From Macrolepiota albuminosa (taxonomy: Eukaryota > Basidiomycota > Agaricomycetes > Agaricales > Agaricaceae): a stretch of DNA of 64,000 nucleotides. Of this stretch, positions 1-11,288 are shown one piece after another (position 1 is the stretch's first letter; every line of letters starts with the position of its first letter). The translations under genes were made by a program, and so were the position numbers. The notes below the pieces were generated by a model, which did not search any database, had not been told where the DNA came from, and was given only the letters and a program-made list of their open reading frames with translations. Where the stretch lies: assembly GCA_027475525.1 (NCBI GenBank), contig JAMWFC010000122.1:310001-374000 (forward strand). Direction: 5' to 3'.

Positions 1-56
1 TCGTGCAGGTATTCATGCTAACGCGAAATAAACAACTAGAAGTGAAATAAAGCTAG

Positions 57-2333
57 TCAACCTACGTGTTCCTTTACGTCCAATTTTTGTTCCGAGATAT
101 CACGTTCTTTGATTCTGTGTTTCAGGACCAAGATCAATCCAAGTAGCATGCTCGAAAAACTAGTCACAATCGAGAGATAACTCGAAATTTGTGCACCTGT
201 ACGAGCACTCTTAAGAAAAGTTGAGTCGTTCGACGGGTCGTTTGAAGGAATGGAAAGAAATGCCACATTCGCGTTGAGTAGAATAGATGCCTTGTTCGCA
301 ACGAAGTTGATAGAGTGCTTGTGAAATTCGAATCCACGTACATGGAAAATGTGTTCTCCCCATTGCTCATTCATGTCAACGTAATATTTCACCCATCGCG
401 TTCTGATAGTTATTTTGTCGACCCATAGCTCATTCAGGTTCTGTAGATGTACATTCGCCGCGGAAAACAGAAGCAGAGAAAATATCCTGAAGAGAAACCT
501 TGGTTGAAGAACTTCGTCGTTATGAATGCTCGACGATGCATCGAGACGTGCTCCATACTGTCCGTGGTAGTTGAGGAACCGGTCTCTCACTAAAACTGCG
601 TTAGCATTTGATATTATTTACTACGTAGGTCAGCGTACTTAGCATTTGCATGAAACGTCCTGAGAACAATTTGTCAACTATAGTCAACAAGCTAGACCTG
701 GAACAAACCGAGGCACCAATGAGAGGCTGAAGCCTTGCGGTCTGGGAAGACTTTATTATTACTAACATGTAGCGTTTCCAAAGGCTGTAGACTTGCTTTT
801 CATCCCTTCCACAATTTCTGCCATCTCTTTGAGCTCCTCCTTACTCAGGTTGACTGTGCTATTCCGACTGGTTTGCACGTCTTGAGATGTAAAATATTAG
901 CCACTCCAAAACTTTCTGAGAACTAATCATCAAGTACCTGTACGAGCGTCGGCGATTGTATTCGCTACCAGGTCGTAGGTCTCGTCAGTGGCATTGCTAA
1001 CGTTTGGGAAAAAATCCCAGTGAAACCTTTTTTGAATACGCATTCGTTACTGACGTTCAACACAGCATGATGGAATACTTGCCAGTACTGGTACTCAAGA
1101 TACAGCTCTATGGAGAAAATTAGCTGTATATATAAGAAGAGATCCCTTACTAATGTGTGTCGATGAGATATCTCCTCTAACTTCAGATATGTGGTTCGAA
1201 ATATCAAAAGGCTCCAACCAGAACACGCTGTGAGCCGATGCACTGACGTAGTAATATCCACACCAATTCACACCATCCTCTATGTTCACCTCGAGCAGGA
1301 GATCTACATCGCTGGGCTGTGTTAAGTTCCGCGACCGAGCGAAGTCTTCGAATTGGTCGATGAATTTGTTGATAATCATCAACATTTCATCGTACCATAT
1401 CCAACATTCAGTGATAATCCTCTAAGAAGAGTCAGCACTAATCATTTTCTAAATAGAGCTTTCGGACTTTCTCAGTGTGGTAGAAATATGGCTGGCCTTC
1501 AGGGTGCGTTACTTGTTGCCAGCCTTTGGGAAGCTCACCTCTGTCATGATGAGAACTTGAGTGAAGGAGCGGTTCATTTGACCCCAAATACTCACAGAGA
1601 AAAATCGTCTTGGTTCGCATTAATCTCGAATTCCACACTTTTGTCCTTACTGCAAAGCTCGTTGTGAAGCGATATGATAATTTAAGAGTAGAGGTCATTC
1701 TCACATGAATCTCTTACGCTTGTATCTGGGTACCTTGTATGGCAAAAGGGGGTAAATGCGATCTGAGATTCCCTGAGAGAAATCTGTGCCCCGACTCGCT
1801 CCAGGTTTGAGATCATCGCGGCCTGGCGCAAGACAAGGTGAGGCTGGGAGGACTAAGGAAGTTCTAGATTTGTTTACTTCAGGTGAAAGCACCCTGATTG
1901 TCTGACTGGACATGTCGTTCCCCGAATGGATTGTCATTGAGTCCCTTCTGAATGACATCCTGTCAAATTGAGAGCTGGTTACGGATGCGGCATCATCATC
2001 GGGTGGGATGACATTCAAAGAAATGCCACTCGAAGAGATCATGAGCGGTGGAAGCTGTAATCTGTTCGTCGGTAGCAATGAGGCGAATACCTGTGTACTG
2101 CCTGCTGATCCTACTTCTGCTTTGCTACGTCGATGTTTATTATCTTCTGTCTCGTACAAATCACTTTGCGGTGGTGGCGTTCCAGAACGCCGTTGTTCAT
2201 ATAAAGGTAAGAAACAACATCGCAACCAGCGCCAAAGGATCTTCCACAAAGGACGGCAGCGTGATACAAGACGCTTGAGCAAGGCACTGGGTACGGCTCG
2301 TAACACCAGCACAAGGGAGCTCAACGGGGCCAT
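57..2333 (-). CDS. WW-domain protein with C-terminal membrane segment (multi-exon)
   Basis: Spliced minus-strand gene, conserved in Agaricomycetes but of unknown function. Supported exons: 2333-1705, 1649-1596, 1540-1468, 1421-1151, then 1107 onward, at least two more around 1000-740, a short one near 659-639, and the last 589-57. The first four keep frame across GT-AG introns of 55, 55 and 46 nt. Exon 3 and the start of exon 4 carry a WW domain (LPKGWQQVTHPEGQPYFYH), a proline-motif binding fold. Exon 4 has the acidic stretch and the FWLEPFD motif usual after it. The last exon opens with RDRFLNYHGQYGARL, a family hallmark, and holds a hydrophobic segment (SYLSIVTSFSSMLLGLILVL) near its end, so membrane anchoring is likely. 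The N-terminus (about 210 aa, Ser/Arg-rich) is poorly conserved. Splice sites between 1100 and 640 are tentative. No lesion seen. Confidence 0.8.
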
Positions 2334-3056
2334 CTAGCTCGTGGTGAGTCAATTTTGTTTGGGCGTTACGGTACATCTGCGGTCTTTATACTTTACACCT
2401 ATAACTGTGTAATGGGCGCCTACAACATGTCGCAAGACCTTCAACGACTATATTGGGAGGACTCTGTATTTATGTAATCAGCCTGAGAGTAGTTGTCCAA
2501 GACAGTGCAAAAGGAAGACAGCCAATAGGTGCACGATATCAGACATTGCTTGTAGCTCTTGTACAAGAGCTGGACATATTGAGGAGAGGGGCAATGCCAC
2601 TTGGAAGTGAATCCCGAGAGCTGAAGCCACTTGGAAAATATGATCGCCCATCAAGCTTCAAGGCCCAACAGGTTTCAAAACTAAGGATGATAAAATGCAG
2701 ATTGTTTTGTCATCCCTCTGTCACATCTGTCCGACGTGATACAGTAGTTTGTGTTCTCACTTATCCTGCCTAATTAGGCATGGCGTAGGGGCATACTCCC
2801 TGCCTAGTTAGGCATGAATTTCCTGAATACACCCTTCCTTGAATAATACTAATACACCTTTATTAGACTCGTGAGAACGCATTGCCGGCTATCAAGGTTG
2901 TTGGTTGATTGCTGATGTATTCCCGACGTTATTGGTCGGCACTGCCCGGAGATAATGCTGACAGCTGATCCCGCCCCTTGCTCAGCGTTGCACACGATGA
3001 GCTCACATCCCCACTCAAAATTCATTGGAAATTTTTGGAAAATTGGGGAATATTAG

Positions 3057-3082
3057 TATATATATATATATATATATATATA
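3057..3082. repeat. TA dinucleotide microsatellite
   Basis: Thirteen uninterrupted TA units in AT-rich intergenic DNA. Confidence 0.95.
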
Positions 3083-4321
3083 ATAAAAACAAATTGAAAG
3101 CAATAAGTGTTGAATGAAGGCCTAAACTAAATGTCTGAATGAACCTGAAGTACCTTATGCACTTGTTTAGCTAGCTGGGCATTGTCATTGTCATCTTCAT
3201 CATCACTGTCATCAGCACTGTCATCAGCACCACTGTCCTTCTCATCCTTGATGTTATCTTCCTGTTCATTGTCTTTATCTACTGCCATGTCATCTTCTCT
3301 GTCTCTGCTGTTTTGAATTCAAACACCGGGAATCAGGAAGCCCATGAAGCCTGGACAAGAGGCCAGTTTATGAAGGGTTGCATGTGGAGGACATTGAACT
3401 AATGAAGGTGTTTTCACTGCAGAAAAATCTGATGTGCAAGAGCATGGTCTGTAGTTGTAGCCTTCTCTCACTCCTGTAGATATGCTTCTTCATCACAGAT
3501 ATAGGTAACAAGTTGTCAAATCTCAATGTTGACACAGTCAATTTCTTTGTGAACATCCATCATAATACAAGCAGCAGATGCTGCCTAAGGGTGCTCATGG
3601 ACATTGTCATGTGTATCTGAAAGCAAGTCAAAGTCAGCAAGAAAGGCATATTTCAGGCATGCTGGTTACAGCTCATAGCCACTTTACTACGATTTAATCC
3701 TACTCAAGCACTTCATTGGAGTTCATACTACTTTGCATATGTAATCCCTTTCTATCTGCCGCTAACATGCCATCCCAATGATTGGACCCATCTACTTTCA
3801 TCAATGCTTGCTGACAATGCAGCCAAGGCTCCACAACTCTAACCCCTCCATACCCAGAGGCTATCTTTGGTGGAGTCCCCACCTTCCCTGCAGGGGCCAT
3901 GGAAGGGCCAGCAGGCCAGGAGATTCTGCAGTCTGTATGAGACCTAAGAACCCCAACCAACTTTTACCAAATCCCAACCAACAGTGTCACATGGTACTTT
4001 GGCAACCAGGCAGACAACCACTCAAGGTCTGGACTGCTTTGTCATCTAACTTGACCCCTACCCAGACTATGGCTTGCTTGGTCAGCAAGACACAGTTTTC
4101 CCTCTCTCAAATCCTCTGCATTGGGGAATCCTCCCTTTTTCTGATTGGACATGAGCATGGTGGTCAGATTGATTCATTAAGTCATGTGCAAATTGGTCTT
4201 CCATATAACAGTCTGCACAACAAAGCCTCCCTAGTATTGCACATGAGGGTGGTGGCTTTTCAGCAGCGTTGAATAAGCCAGATATGGTATCTAAAGTGTT
4301 TGCCACCAAAGGCTGCAGTAC

Positions 4322-4406
4322 ATAGGCAAGAGTCAAACTAACAACCTCCATTCCCACTTGGGTACAAACTCTAAGGACACAATGGTGCCAGCTGAGCCAC
4401 CATGCC
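4322..4406 (-). repeat. tRNA-like block, possible SINE head
   Basis: Read on the minus strand, 4399-4388 is TGGCTCAGCTGG, a match to the RNA polymerase III box A, and 4338-4330 is GTTTGACTC, a match to the core of box B. They are about 60 nt apart, longer than in most tRNAs but possible with a long variable arm. I cannot fold a clean cloverleaf, so a tRNA-derived SINE head is more likely than a functional tRNA. The body would run to lower coordinates; its end is not defined. Confidence 0.4.
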
Positions 4407-5469
4407 TGTGCTACTATAAATTGGAAATAAGTCCATCTTCAGTACTATGACTTAGTGCCTCCCATTATTGCTATAGTTATCAGTATAGTGTTAACAGCAA
4501 CCAATAGTGTAACAGTGTATTGGCCACAATGACTCTAAACTGCTTAAAAAGTTTATATGAACTTTCTCACTTTTCAACAGAAGTATGAATTGTCAGTATA
4601 TACTGGTCAATAGTCAGAAAAACCTCAACAGATGCTGTAATCCAGAAGCACTATCTTTGACACCACCTATTATTCTCATTTTCAATAGTCCAAAATGTCA
4701 AGCTTTAGTATGTCTAGTTCTGTTAATGTCAACCTTGATACTTCTGATGGCAGTGCCCTAACAGATAGCAGTGCCTAATATTATCCCTATTTAGGATTGA
4801 TGCAGATTTGGTCAATAACCACTTCTATGTAGTTGTGCTAGTATTATCCTTGCATAAGTCCTGAGTCCTTGAAGTTAATACTGGACTTGTAAGGATGACC
4901 TCTAGAGGCTATGGCTTCATCTATTATACTTTTCCATTGTTCAGCACAAAGATTTGACCCCTCACCTGCAGCACCTTCCTCTTATTATTCATTTCATAAG
5001 CATGGAGCCCATAAAAAGATTAAACTACCACATATCAAATTTTTTTCAGTAGACAGCATTTCTTGCAGGAAATCTTTTGCCTACTAATCTACCTTCTTTC
5101 TACTAAACTAATGTAGTAATTACCATCAACATCTCAATTATCTTGCCATTCCTTAGACTTGCCAGGTATTAGTGCTTCATTTTTATCTTTCATTGGAGGC
5201 TCTTGCTGAATGACTTATTTGAGAGAATTGTTATTATCTATTGTTACTAGAATTTTATATAGTAATTTTTTTTGCCCTCCAGTTTGTAAGTGCATGCAGG
5301 GCATGCATGTTGAAGTCTTGAACCAGATGTATAACATTTGAGGACAACTTTGATATACTTTACAATTTCTGCATAAATGGCTGGGTAGATGTCATAAGGA
5401 ATTGAAAATTGTTTGCTGAGATAAGCTTTGAATAAGATGCCATGCTGTAGATACAAAAAAGATATATCC

Positions 5470-6118
5470 TCAGAGGTCTTGACAGTGTAATAAGAATACT
5501 GTATTGACCTGTAGATATAAAGAAGATATTAATATCTACAGGATATTGGTAAGTGAGTGGTAGGTAAAGTGTAATCAAAAACATACCCTCAGAAGTCTCA
5601 ACAGTCTAGTGAGAACAACTGAGGGTATGTTACATGAGAACTTGCATGCTGTAAGAAAAATTAAGGTTTGGGAAAATTGTTGTAAACAGAAAAGAAATCC
5701 GCTGCTACTAGAAGTAGTGGCAGCAGTGGCGAAAAATAAATAAAGAAAAAGTAATTAGTAGATAATAACAAAAAAACAAAAGGAACATATTTGGTATATG
5801 GTCTTTGCAGAGTCATTTTCCAACACACCCTCTGACAAGCAGGAGACCTTTTAGTTGTTGAGGCTGAGTTTCAAAATAAGATATTTGTGTGACATCCTAG
5901 GTAGAGCCTTAGTAAAAATGTTTTCAGTCAATGATATGTGGGCTAACTCAATGTCATCTTCCTAGATGCATTCTTGAATATAGTGATGACAAATGTCAAT
6001 GTGTTTCACATGGAAGTGATCCTTAGTAGATTTTGCAAGCATGATGAAGGAGTCATTGTTGATAAAGAGAGTAATGGGAAGAGGCTGGGAAAGTTCAATT
6101 TTGATGAGGAAATTATGC
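5470..6118 (-). mobile_element. Ty1/copia retrotransposon relic (RNase H end plus LTR)
   Basis: Minus-strand reading of about 6118-5840 gives the end of a copia RNase H domain: the KHIDICHHYIQE block (usually KHIDIRHHFIRE) and ENIFTKALPR near the C-terminus, with an in-frame stop between them. The LTR then starts with TGTTGG at 5825 and runs to lower coordinates; its far end (about 5470) is a guess. The LTR holds an inverted pair around 5579-5590 and 5619-5630 (ACATACCCTCAG and its complement). The 5' part of the element is missing; it was cut at 6118 by a gypsy LTR beginning at 6119. Confidence 0.65.
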
Positions 6119-6800
6119 TGTCATGACCCCCCTCCACCTGGGACCACCCTGGGACATCCCCAGGACCCTATCCAAAACCTCCTCACTGATCCCACAATAC
6201 AACTCCTGCCAACACCTGCTATCACACACACTCCCTGACAGCTCCACATCATAGGACCCCAGAATCATCCACCCCATAATCAATGCTCAGATCATGCCAA
6301 TCATCCTGGCTATCATTTATCATGCATCAAGTTGCCCTTCTGCATCGATCAATTGTGTGCTCCATATGCAAGATCTCTAATATACAGTCTCTCCTCTGCC
6401 CACCACTGCTCATTCATTCCTGGAAACCGTCTTAAACATTCTGGGACATCTCCAGACCCCCAGAGCAGCCTCCCACAGTACTTATAGTTGTAGCCACCTT
6501 GTTTTACCTTAGCCTTGATATTACAATTACTGTTTGCATGCCCTTTTGATTTAACTTGTATGCACTGACTGGCATGCTTGACTGGCACATGTACTCTGAG
6601 ATTGGTATGCACTTCACAACTCTAAGTTTGTTAATCCTGGTCTCGTCTTAGAACTCCTGGTTCTTGACTTAACCCTAACCCCAACCCACCCTCAACTTCT
6701 TTGATCCCCAGACCAAGTCCCTGACCCTGGGTATTTCTCTTTTCATGTCTTGAACCCCAGAGCATGGTCTAGAGTTTTGGACACCTGAGTACACATACAC
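6119..6800 (+). repeat. Truncated solo LTR of the gypsy B family
   Basis: It starts TGTCATGACCCCCCTCC and follows the gypsy B LTRs (20367 and 29620) through their length, including the CTTGAACCCCAGAGCA block near 6750, with many substitutions. The match stops near 6800, short of the family 3' end. No internal domain follows, so it is a solo or broken copy, older than gypsy B. Confidence 0.75.
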
Positions 6801-6940
6801 TGGCTCAAAAAACTGTCCCAATGTTTGGCCTTTTTAGAAAGATTCACATGGTGTGCACCAATTACTTAAGCAAAAAATTGTAGAAAATCAGAACAATGAG
6901 CAGCCAGAGTGCTATAGGCTGATCCTGACCAGGCCAGGAT

Positions 6941-7649
6941 ATGTTTGGACAGCATTGTATTTATAATAGATTAGGCTGTGCAGCAACCCTGCTAAAATTC
7001 AGAATATTACATATACCTGATGCAAACAAGAGTATATTAACACAATGTAATGAATACACCAGCTATGGCAATCACCTCACCCAGGAGGAAGGGAGAAGTG
7101 GTTCCACCATTGATCACACCCCTGATGATGGCCTGGAAAGGTTTGGAGATGGAGCTCAGCATACTTATTCCCAAAATAAGAGAAACAACAGAGTGAATCA
7201 GCCCAAAAATGTCTTAGCTGAGGAGGATCCCAACAAAGTTGATGCAGCCTTGAAAAGTAACCTGACAGAGAGTCTAATAGACTGAGAATTGAGTGACAAG
7301 ATATTTGATATGATGGTAGAAAATGATACCATGCAGGAAGATGAAGACAGAAGTATAGATAGTGTTGGTCAGAGGCTAGACACATGCTTGGTAGATCAGC
7401 AAAGTACAAACAGAAAAAATAGGCAATGTGGTGTAAAAATTGCCTCCTTAAACATGAAGGGAGGAGGCTTGAACTCCACAAGAAAAAAGTGATTACAAAT
7501 ATGTCAATTGATAAGAGAGAAAAAGCTGGACATCCTTGTGATACAAGAAATTCATCTGAACAATAAAACAAGAGGAAACCTAAATGACCTCTTTAGCAGG
7601 CAAATACACATAGTAAGCAGTCTAGATCCTGAAAGACCAAATGCAATAG
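6941..7649 (+). pseudogene. Ancient Tad-like LINE relic, piece 1 (ORF2 start, endonuclease)
   Basis: Decayed 5' part of a non-LTR ORF2, recognised by comparison with the intact LINE at 36009. Shared blocks: GVKIASLNMKGGG against IKIGSLNIQGRG, ILVIQEIHL against IMAIQETHL (the endonuclease glutamate), and SLDPERPNA against SSDPEQPNA. Several stops interrupt it (for example at 7283-7285 and just after 7485). It ends abruptly at the target site of gypsy A and resumes at 18897 with IGVAFVVNK, exactly where the intact protein reads GVAFAVNK. The 5' boundary is unclear; ORF1 is missing or unrecognisable. Confidence 0.85.
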
Positions 7650-8651
7650 TGATACGACGCTGTACCAGCAGTCAGGGACACACCATGCACCAGAAGTCAA
7701 AATAAACATTTAAATATGGGCTGAAAACTGTAAGCCTCCTGGTAGCAGTCTCAACAAATAACCATCTCCGAAAACATCCCAACAAATACACAGAAAAGTA
7801 CAGAACAACAGGCAGGAACCAGTTCAAACTATCAGCTCAACAATAGTCTAACCACTGTAATGGGGAGGGGAAGCATGGAAGCTGGCAGAGTGGACGGAAT
7901 AGGATGGAATTGGGGAATTATTATTCTCATTCAATATTATAATTCCTCAATTTCATCATCAAATCAGTCAATGTTCAGCAATGGACGGAATAGGATGAAA
8001 TTGGGAAATTATTATATTCATTCAATATTATAATTCTCAATTTCATTGTCGAATCAGTCAATGTTCGATTTGACAACAAGGAGGGGAAAAGGAAAGAAGT
8101 AGGAGATGCAGGGAGGCGCTAAAAGAGGAAAGAAGGATCTATGAAGGAGATCATGCTAAATGGAGCTCAAGCAAATGGGGAAGTGGCAATCCGAAACATC
8201 CGGAAGAATGGCGGAACAAGAAGTTGAATGGTGGAACGGGTGGCACTGAAACAGGCCTCCCAAAAGGGAAATTGGACTATCAAATACGTTCTGGAAGTTG
8301 GAGAGTTTCCGACAAAGAGTCATATGTAGATAGTGGTCTGTGCACCAGAAAAACAGTATAAATAGCCCAAGTTTAGTAGAGAATAGACAGGCAATTGATA
8401 GGCAAAGGCTCGGCGATTCCCAGGGAGTGAATCGCTTAGGCCGGAGTTTGTTAAGAAACCTCGACTTGTGGGAATATTATTATTCTCATTCAATATTATA
8501 ATTCCTCAAAACCTCGGCGTTTTGCAAAATTATTAAACGCATTCAAGATCATAATTATCTCTTTCACCGTCAAAATCAGTGTGAATTCAAGGTCATATTC
8601 TATACTAGCAAGCCCCAGAACTATCAAGTAATACTTCTACCAAGTACTACA
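7650..8651 (+). repeat. 5' LTR of gypsy A
   Basis: 1002 bp, beginning TGATACGACG and ending TACTACA (TG...CA). It holds an imperfect tandem repeat of about 91 bp (about 7891 and 7982) with the motif ATTCAATATTATAATTC, which recurs near 8480. Confidence 0.93.
8357..8364 (+). promoter_or_regulatory. TATA box in the gypsy A LTR
   Basis: TATAAATA about 290 bp before the LTR end, with the same sequence at 18525-18532 in the 3' LTR. It is the likely core promoter for the genomic RNA, which would start in the following tens of bases. Confidence 0.6.
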
Positions 8652-8653
8652 TC

Positions 8654-8671
8654 TGGAGCCCACCGCGAGGG
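8654..8671 (+). other. Probable primer-binding site of gypsy A
   Basis: TGGAGCCCACCGCGAGG begins two bases after the LTR. A primer-binding site complementary to a tRNA 3' end starts with TGG. I could not assign the tRNA species. Confidence 0.65.
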
Positions 8672-8811
8672 GCTTTGGTTTAGCAAGTGACCAACAAGTT
8701 ACACCGACATCAAGCTCATCATTGTGGACCATCAAGTCCGGTTCACATCAAGTTTAATACAAGATTTCATTTGCACCAAGAGGGTCTACCCCAGAGAGAC
8801 TAAAGAGAACC

Positions 8812-10272
8812 ATGCCTAAGCAACGGGTCAAGACCACGGAGCACGTCCGCAAGCCCGTAACCCGTAGCATCAAGACCACGACACTCAATAGTGCCAGGGA
8901 CCCAGAACAGATCTTGAGATCTAGTAGAAAGCGTACATCCAACGATATCAATATTTCAAGTATAAATACATCAAATACACAAAATCCAACACAAAATATG
9001 CCCGCCGAAATAGTGAGACAAAAGCTGCCACTATCAACAAGTCGTGACGCTCCTCGGTTCACCCATACACAGCCTACAGAAGTACGGCGCTTCCTTCGAA
9101 AGATGGAGAGCCTCTTCAAGGCTGCAGGGATCAATGATGACCAGGAACGGAAGGACAAGTTGACGGAATATGTGGACGCTGAGACGGATAGTGAGTGGAG
9201 AGGGTTAGATAGCTTTGGGGACGAATCTACGTATGACGATTTCGTCAAAGAAATACAAAGTTCTTACCCTGAAGCAATCTCAGATGAGGGAAGCGTGGCA
9301 GTGCTTGATCGGATCTGTCGAGAGCACGCACGTTTAGGGCAGCATGACACAGAAGAAATTCATGCGCTTGTTCGGAAATTCCGGGCTGAGGCAAAGAAGT
9401 TGACAGGGGTGCTAGGGAATGGAGCATTGGTGGACAAATTTACCAAGTGCTTCACACCAGCATTCCGTGAGCTAATCTTAGCACAAGCCTTGCAAAAGTA
9501 CGGACATTACAGTGATGTATCTAGGAAACGACACAAAGATGACAGATATGATCTAAAGGAAGTTATAAATATCGTGTCTATTTTAGTCGACTCCGGAACA
9601 TCATTCCGAGATGATGAGGGAACAAAAGAGAGAGCTCCGGGGGTGATCAAGGTTAAGCAGGAGGTTGACCTGGAGACTGAGGGAAGGTTAGCCAATTTGC
9701 AGGATGGAGTCATGGCTCTGGGGAAGGAGATGAGCAGTCTGAGGGGGTTCATGCAGACAATGAATAATGAGTGGAAGGCAAAGAGTCAGGCTCCCATGCA
9801 GGGAAGTCTGCAGAATAGGATGGGGATGCCTGCTCAGGCCTTGCAGACTGTTCAGTTTCCAGGAGGCAACAGTTCAGCAGCAGGAATAAACTGTTATCAT
9901 TGTTGGGAGTTGGGACACAGGACCAATGACTGTGAATACCTCAGGACTCAAGTCCAAGAGGGCAAGCTTATTCTTTTTGAAGGCAGGCCTAGGCTACCTT
10001 CTGGGGATCCTATTCCCAGGAGTCCACCTAATGTGTCTCCCAAAGAGAGGGTCAATGCTATCATGGATCCTAAGGCTGCTGCCTTCTATGGCTGGGTAGA
10101 GGAGCCAGTCACTGTTGTACCTAGTGTGTCTACCTATGTGCAGGCAGTGCCCAAGGAGAAAGAAGATTTAGAGAAGAAGATAGAGGAGCTGCAGAGCTTG
10201 GTGGCAAGTCTGATAACTACTAGGAGTCAGACTTATGAGAAGAACACCCAGCAGAAGCAGGAGGGTTTTTAG
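8812..10272 (+). CDS. gag: Gypsy A Gag polyprotein
   Basis: 486 aa capsid and nucleocapsid precursor. The N-terminal 60 residues are basic and Ser/Thr-rich. The capsid-like region follows (FTHTQPTEVRRFLRKMESLF near residue 83). One CCHC zinc knuckle, CYHCWELGHRTNDC, begins at Cys361, and a Lys/Glu-rich coiled segment precedes the C-terminus. The first ATG after the LTR leader is used. The stop at 10270-10272 is immediately preceded by a -1 slippery heptamer, so part of the product is probably extended into protease. CpG is frequent up to about 9650 and then almost vanishes, an abrupt compositional change within the gene. Intact. Confidence 0.93.
   Translation: MPKQRVKTTEHVRKPVTRSIKTTTLNSARDPEQILRSSRKRTSNDINISSINTSNTQNPTQNMPAEIVRQKLPLSTSRDAPRFTHTQPTEVRRFLRKMESLFKAAGINDDQERKDKLTEYVDAETDSEWRGLDSFGDESTYDDFVKEIQSSYPEAISDEGSVAVLDRICREHARLGQHDTEEIHALVRKFRAEAKKLTGVLGNGALVDKFTKCFTPAFRELILAQALQKYGHYSDVSRKRHKDDRYDLKEVINIVSILVDSGTSFRDDEGTKERAPGVIKVKQEVDLETEGRLANLQDGVMALGKEMSSLRGFMQTMNNEWKAKSQAPMQGSLQNRMGMPAQALQTVQFPGGNSSAAGINCYHCWELGHRTNDCEYLRTQVQEGKLILFEGRPRLPSGDPIPRSPPNVSPKERVNAIMDPKAAAFYGWVEEPVTVVPSVSTYVQAVPKEKEDLEKKIEELQSLVASLITTRSQTYEKNTQQKQEGF
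10263..10269 (+). promoter_or_regulatory. -1 ribosomal frameshift site, gag to pro
   Basis: G GGT TTT in the gag frame, directly before the TAG stop, fits the X XXY YYZ rule. A -1 slip continues in the protease frame, which is open from here through the ATG at 10284. GC-rich complementary stretches (around 10284-10290 and 10321-10332) could form a stimulatory stem. Confidence 0.7.
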
Positions 10273-10283
10273 AGAACTCAAGG

Positions 10284-11288
10284 ATGGTGGCAGATGGAAG
10301 GGTCCAGCCTGAATTGAGGACACCACTACCACCTGAGAGTGATCTGAAAAGGCAAAGGGGAGTTATAGAAGTAGGCAAAGGGAACCTGCCCTTTGAGCAG
10401 GTGCCTGCTGTCAATGGAGAGAAAATAGTAAAATTTCAAAGTGACAAGAAAGAGTTGTATCAGCCCAGAGTATGGCAGAGAAGGGAGGATGAGATTGTCA
10501 GCAAAATATTGGACAATGAGGTGACAATTTCTACAAGGGAATTGTTGAAGGTGCCAGCCTTGCAGGAGGCTCTGGAGAAGACTTGGAGGAGGAGGGAAGG
10601 TGCTACCAAGTGGACAGCTGCCAAGGTCTTTGCACAGGAGGATAGAAGTGCCTCTGTAATGAGCCAGGTCAATATAGATGACTTGCCTCAACCAGGGTAC
10701 CATATCTCTCAGAGTGAAGAAGAAGGGGTTCCAAAGGGATCAGTGGTTCATGAGGACTGTGTGGCTACCTTCTTGGAACAGCTTCCACCAGGGGATAGGC
10801 CAGAAGTGGTCTATGTGGCCAGAGACTTGCAAGTGTTGAGGTCTCTGTACCCTAGTGTGAATGACCAAGCTAAGGTGGAGGCTATATTGGATAGTGGGTC
10901 TCAGATTGTGTGCATGGCTTTGGACAAGGCACTAAGTTTGAGATTGACTTGGGATCCTGACATAAGGTTGCGCATGGAGAGTGCCAATCAACAAGTCAAT
11001 GAGTCTTTGGGGATGGCCAAGAATGTGCCCTTCAAGTTTGCTGAGGGTTTCACAATATACTTGCAAGTGCATATATTTGAGAAACCTGCCTATACAGTAT
11101 TACTGGGGAGGCCATTTGATACAGCCACTGAGAGTAATGTGCAGAACTTGAAGGATGGTAGTGCAATCATCACTATCAGGGATCCTAATACTGGGAAGAG
11201 GACTGCACTGCCAACTTATGAGAGAGGCAAGGCACCCCCTAGTGGCAACAAGGAGGAGTTGGGAAAAGCTTCAGCCTTGAGGAGTTGA
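10284..11288 (+). CDS. pro: Gypsy A protease region
   Basis: 334 codons counted from an internal ATG, though the frame is open upstream and is more likely entered by -1 frameshift at 10263. It holds a retroviral-type aspartic protease: catalytic triad DSGSQ near residue 206 within EAILDSGSQIVCMAL, and the later VLLGRPFD segment typical of the family. The first 190 residues are a charged linker. The protease cuts Gag-Pol during particle maturation. A GGGAAAA heptamer lies 21 bases before its stop, giving access to the pol frame. No lesion. Confidence 0.88.
   Translation: MVADGRVQPELRTPLPPESDLKRQRGVIEVGKGNLPFEQVPAVNGEKIVKFQSDKKELYQPRVWQRREDEIVSKILDNEVTISTRELLKVPALQEALEKTWRRREGATKWTAAKVFAQEDRSASVMSQVNIDDLPQPGYHISQSEEEGVPKGSVVHEDCVATFLEQLPPGDRPEVVYVARDLQVLRSLYPSVNDQAKVEAILDSGSQIVCMALDKALSLRLTWDPDIRLRMESANQQVNESLGMAKNVPFKFAEGFTIYLQVHIFEKPAYTVLLGRPFDTATESNVQNLKDGSAIITIRDPNTGKRTALPTYERGKAPPSGNKEELGKASALRS

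Larger units (their letters stand above)
2334..5469. other. Repeat-relic region without a supportable gene
   Basis: About 3.1 kb with only short, stop-rich frames. Things visible: two 16-nt near-palindromes (2767-2782 and 2801-2816); a TA microsatellite; a minus-strand acidic Asp/Glu/Ser-rich frame at about 3127-3312 (48-60 codons, no clear start) that could be the tail of a dead transposase or gene; and a tRNA-like block at 4322-4406. Base composition from about 3.1 kb is AT-rich and CpG-poor like the relics that follow, so old transposon debris is the simplest reading. Confidence 0.5.

Noticed and set aside
2453..2773. 106-codon plus-strand frame, and a CXXC...GH zinc-knuckle-like stretch in another frame near 2560
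   Set aside because: The last Cys is missing, neither frame has upstream support or a domain, and it lies in repeat debris.
7902..8050. The 91-bp LTR repeat as a 77-bp type artefact
   Set aside because: Period about 91, copies diverged, and present in both LTRs; a true feature of the element.
8754..9248. 164-codon minus-strand frame at the start of gypsy A gag
   Set aside because: Opposite gag, no introns or domain; a shadow.
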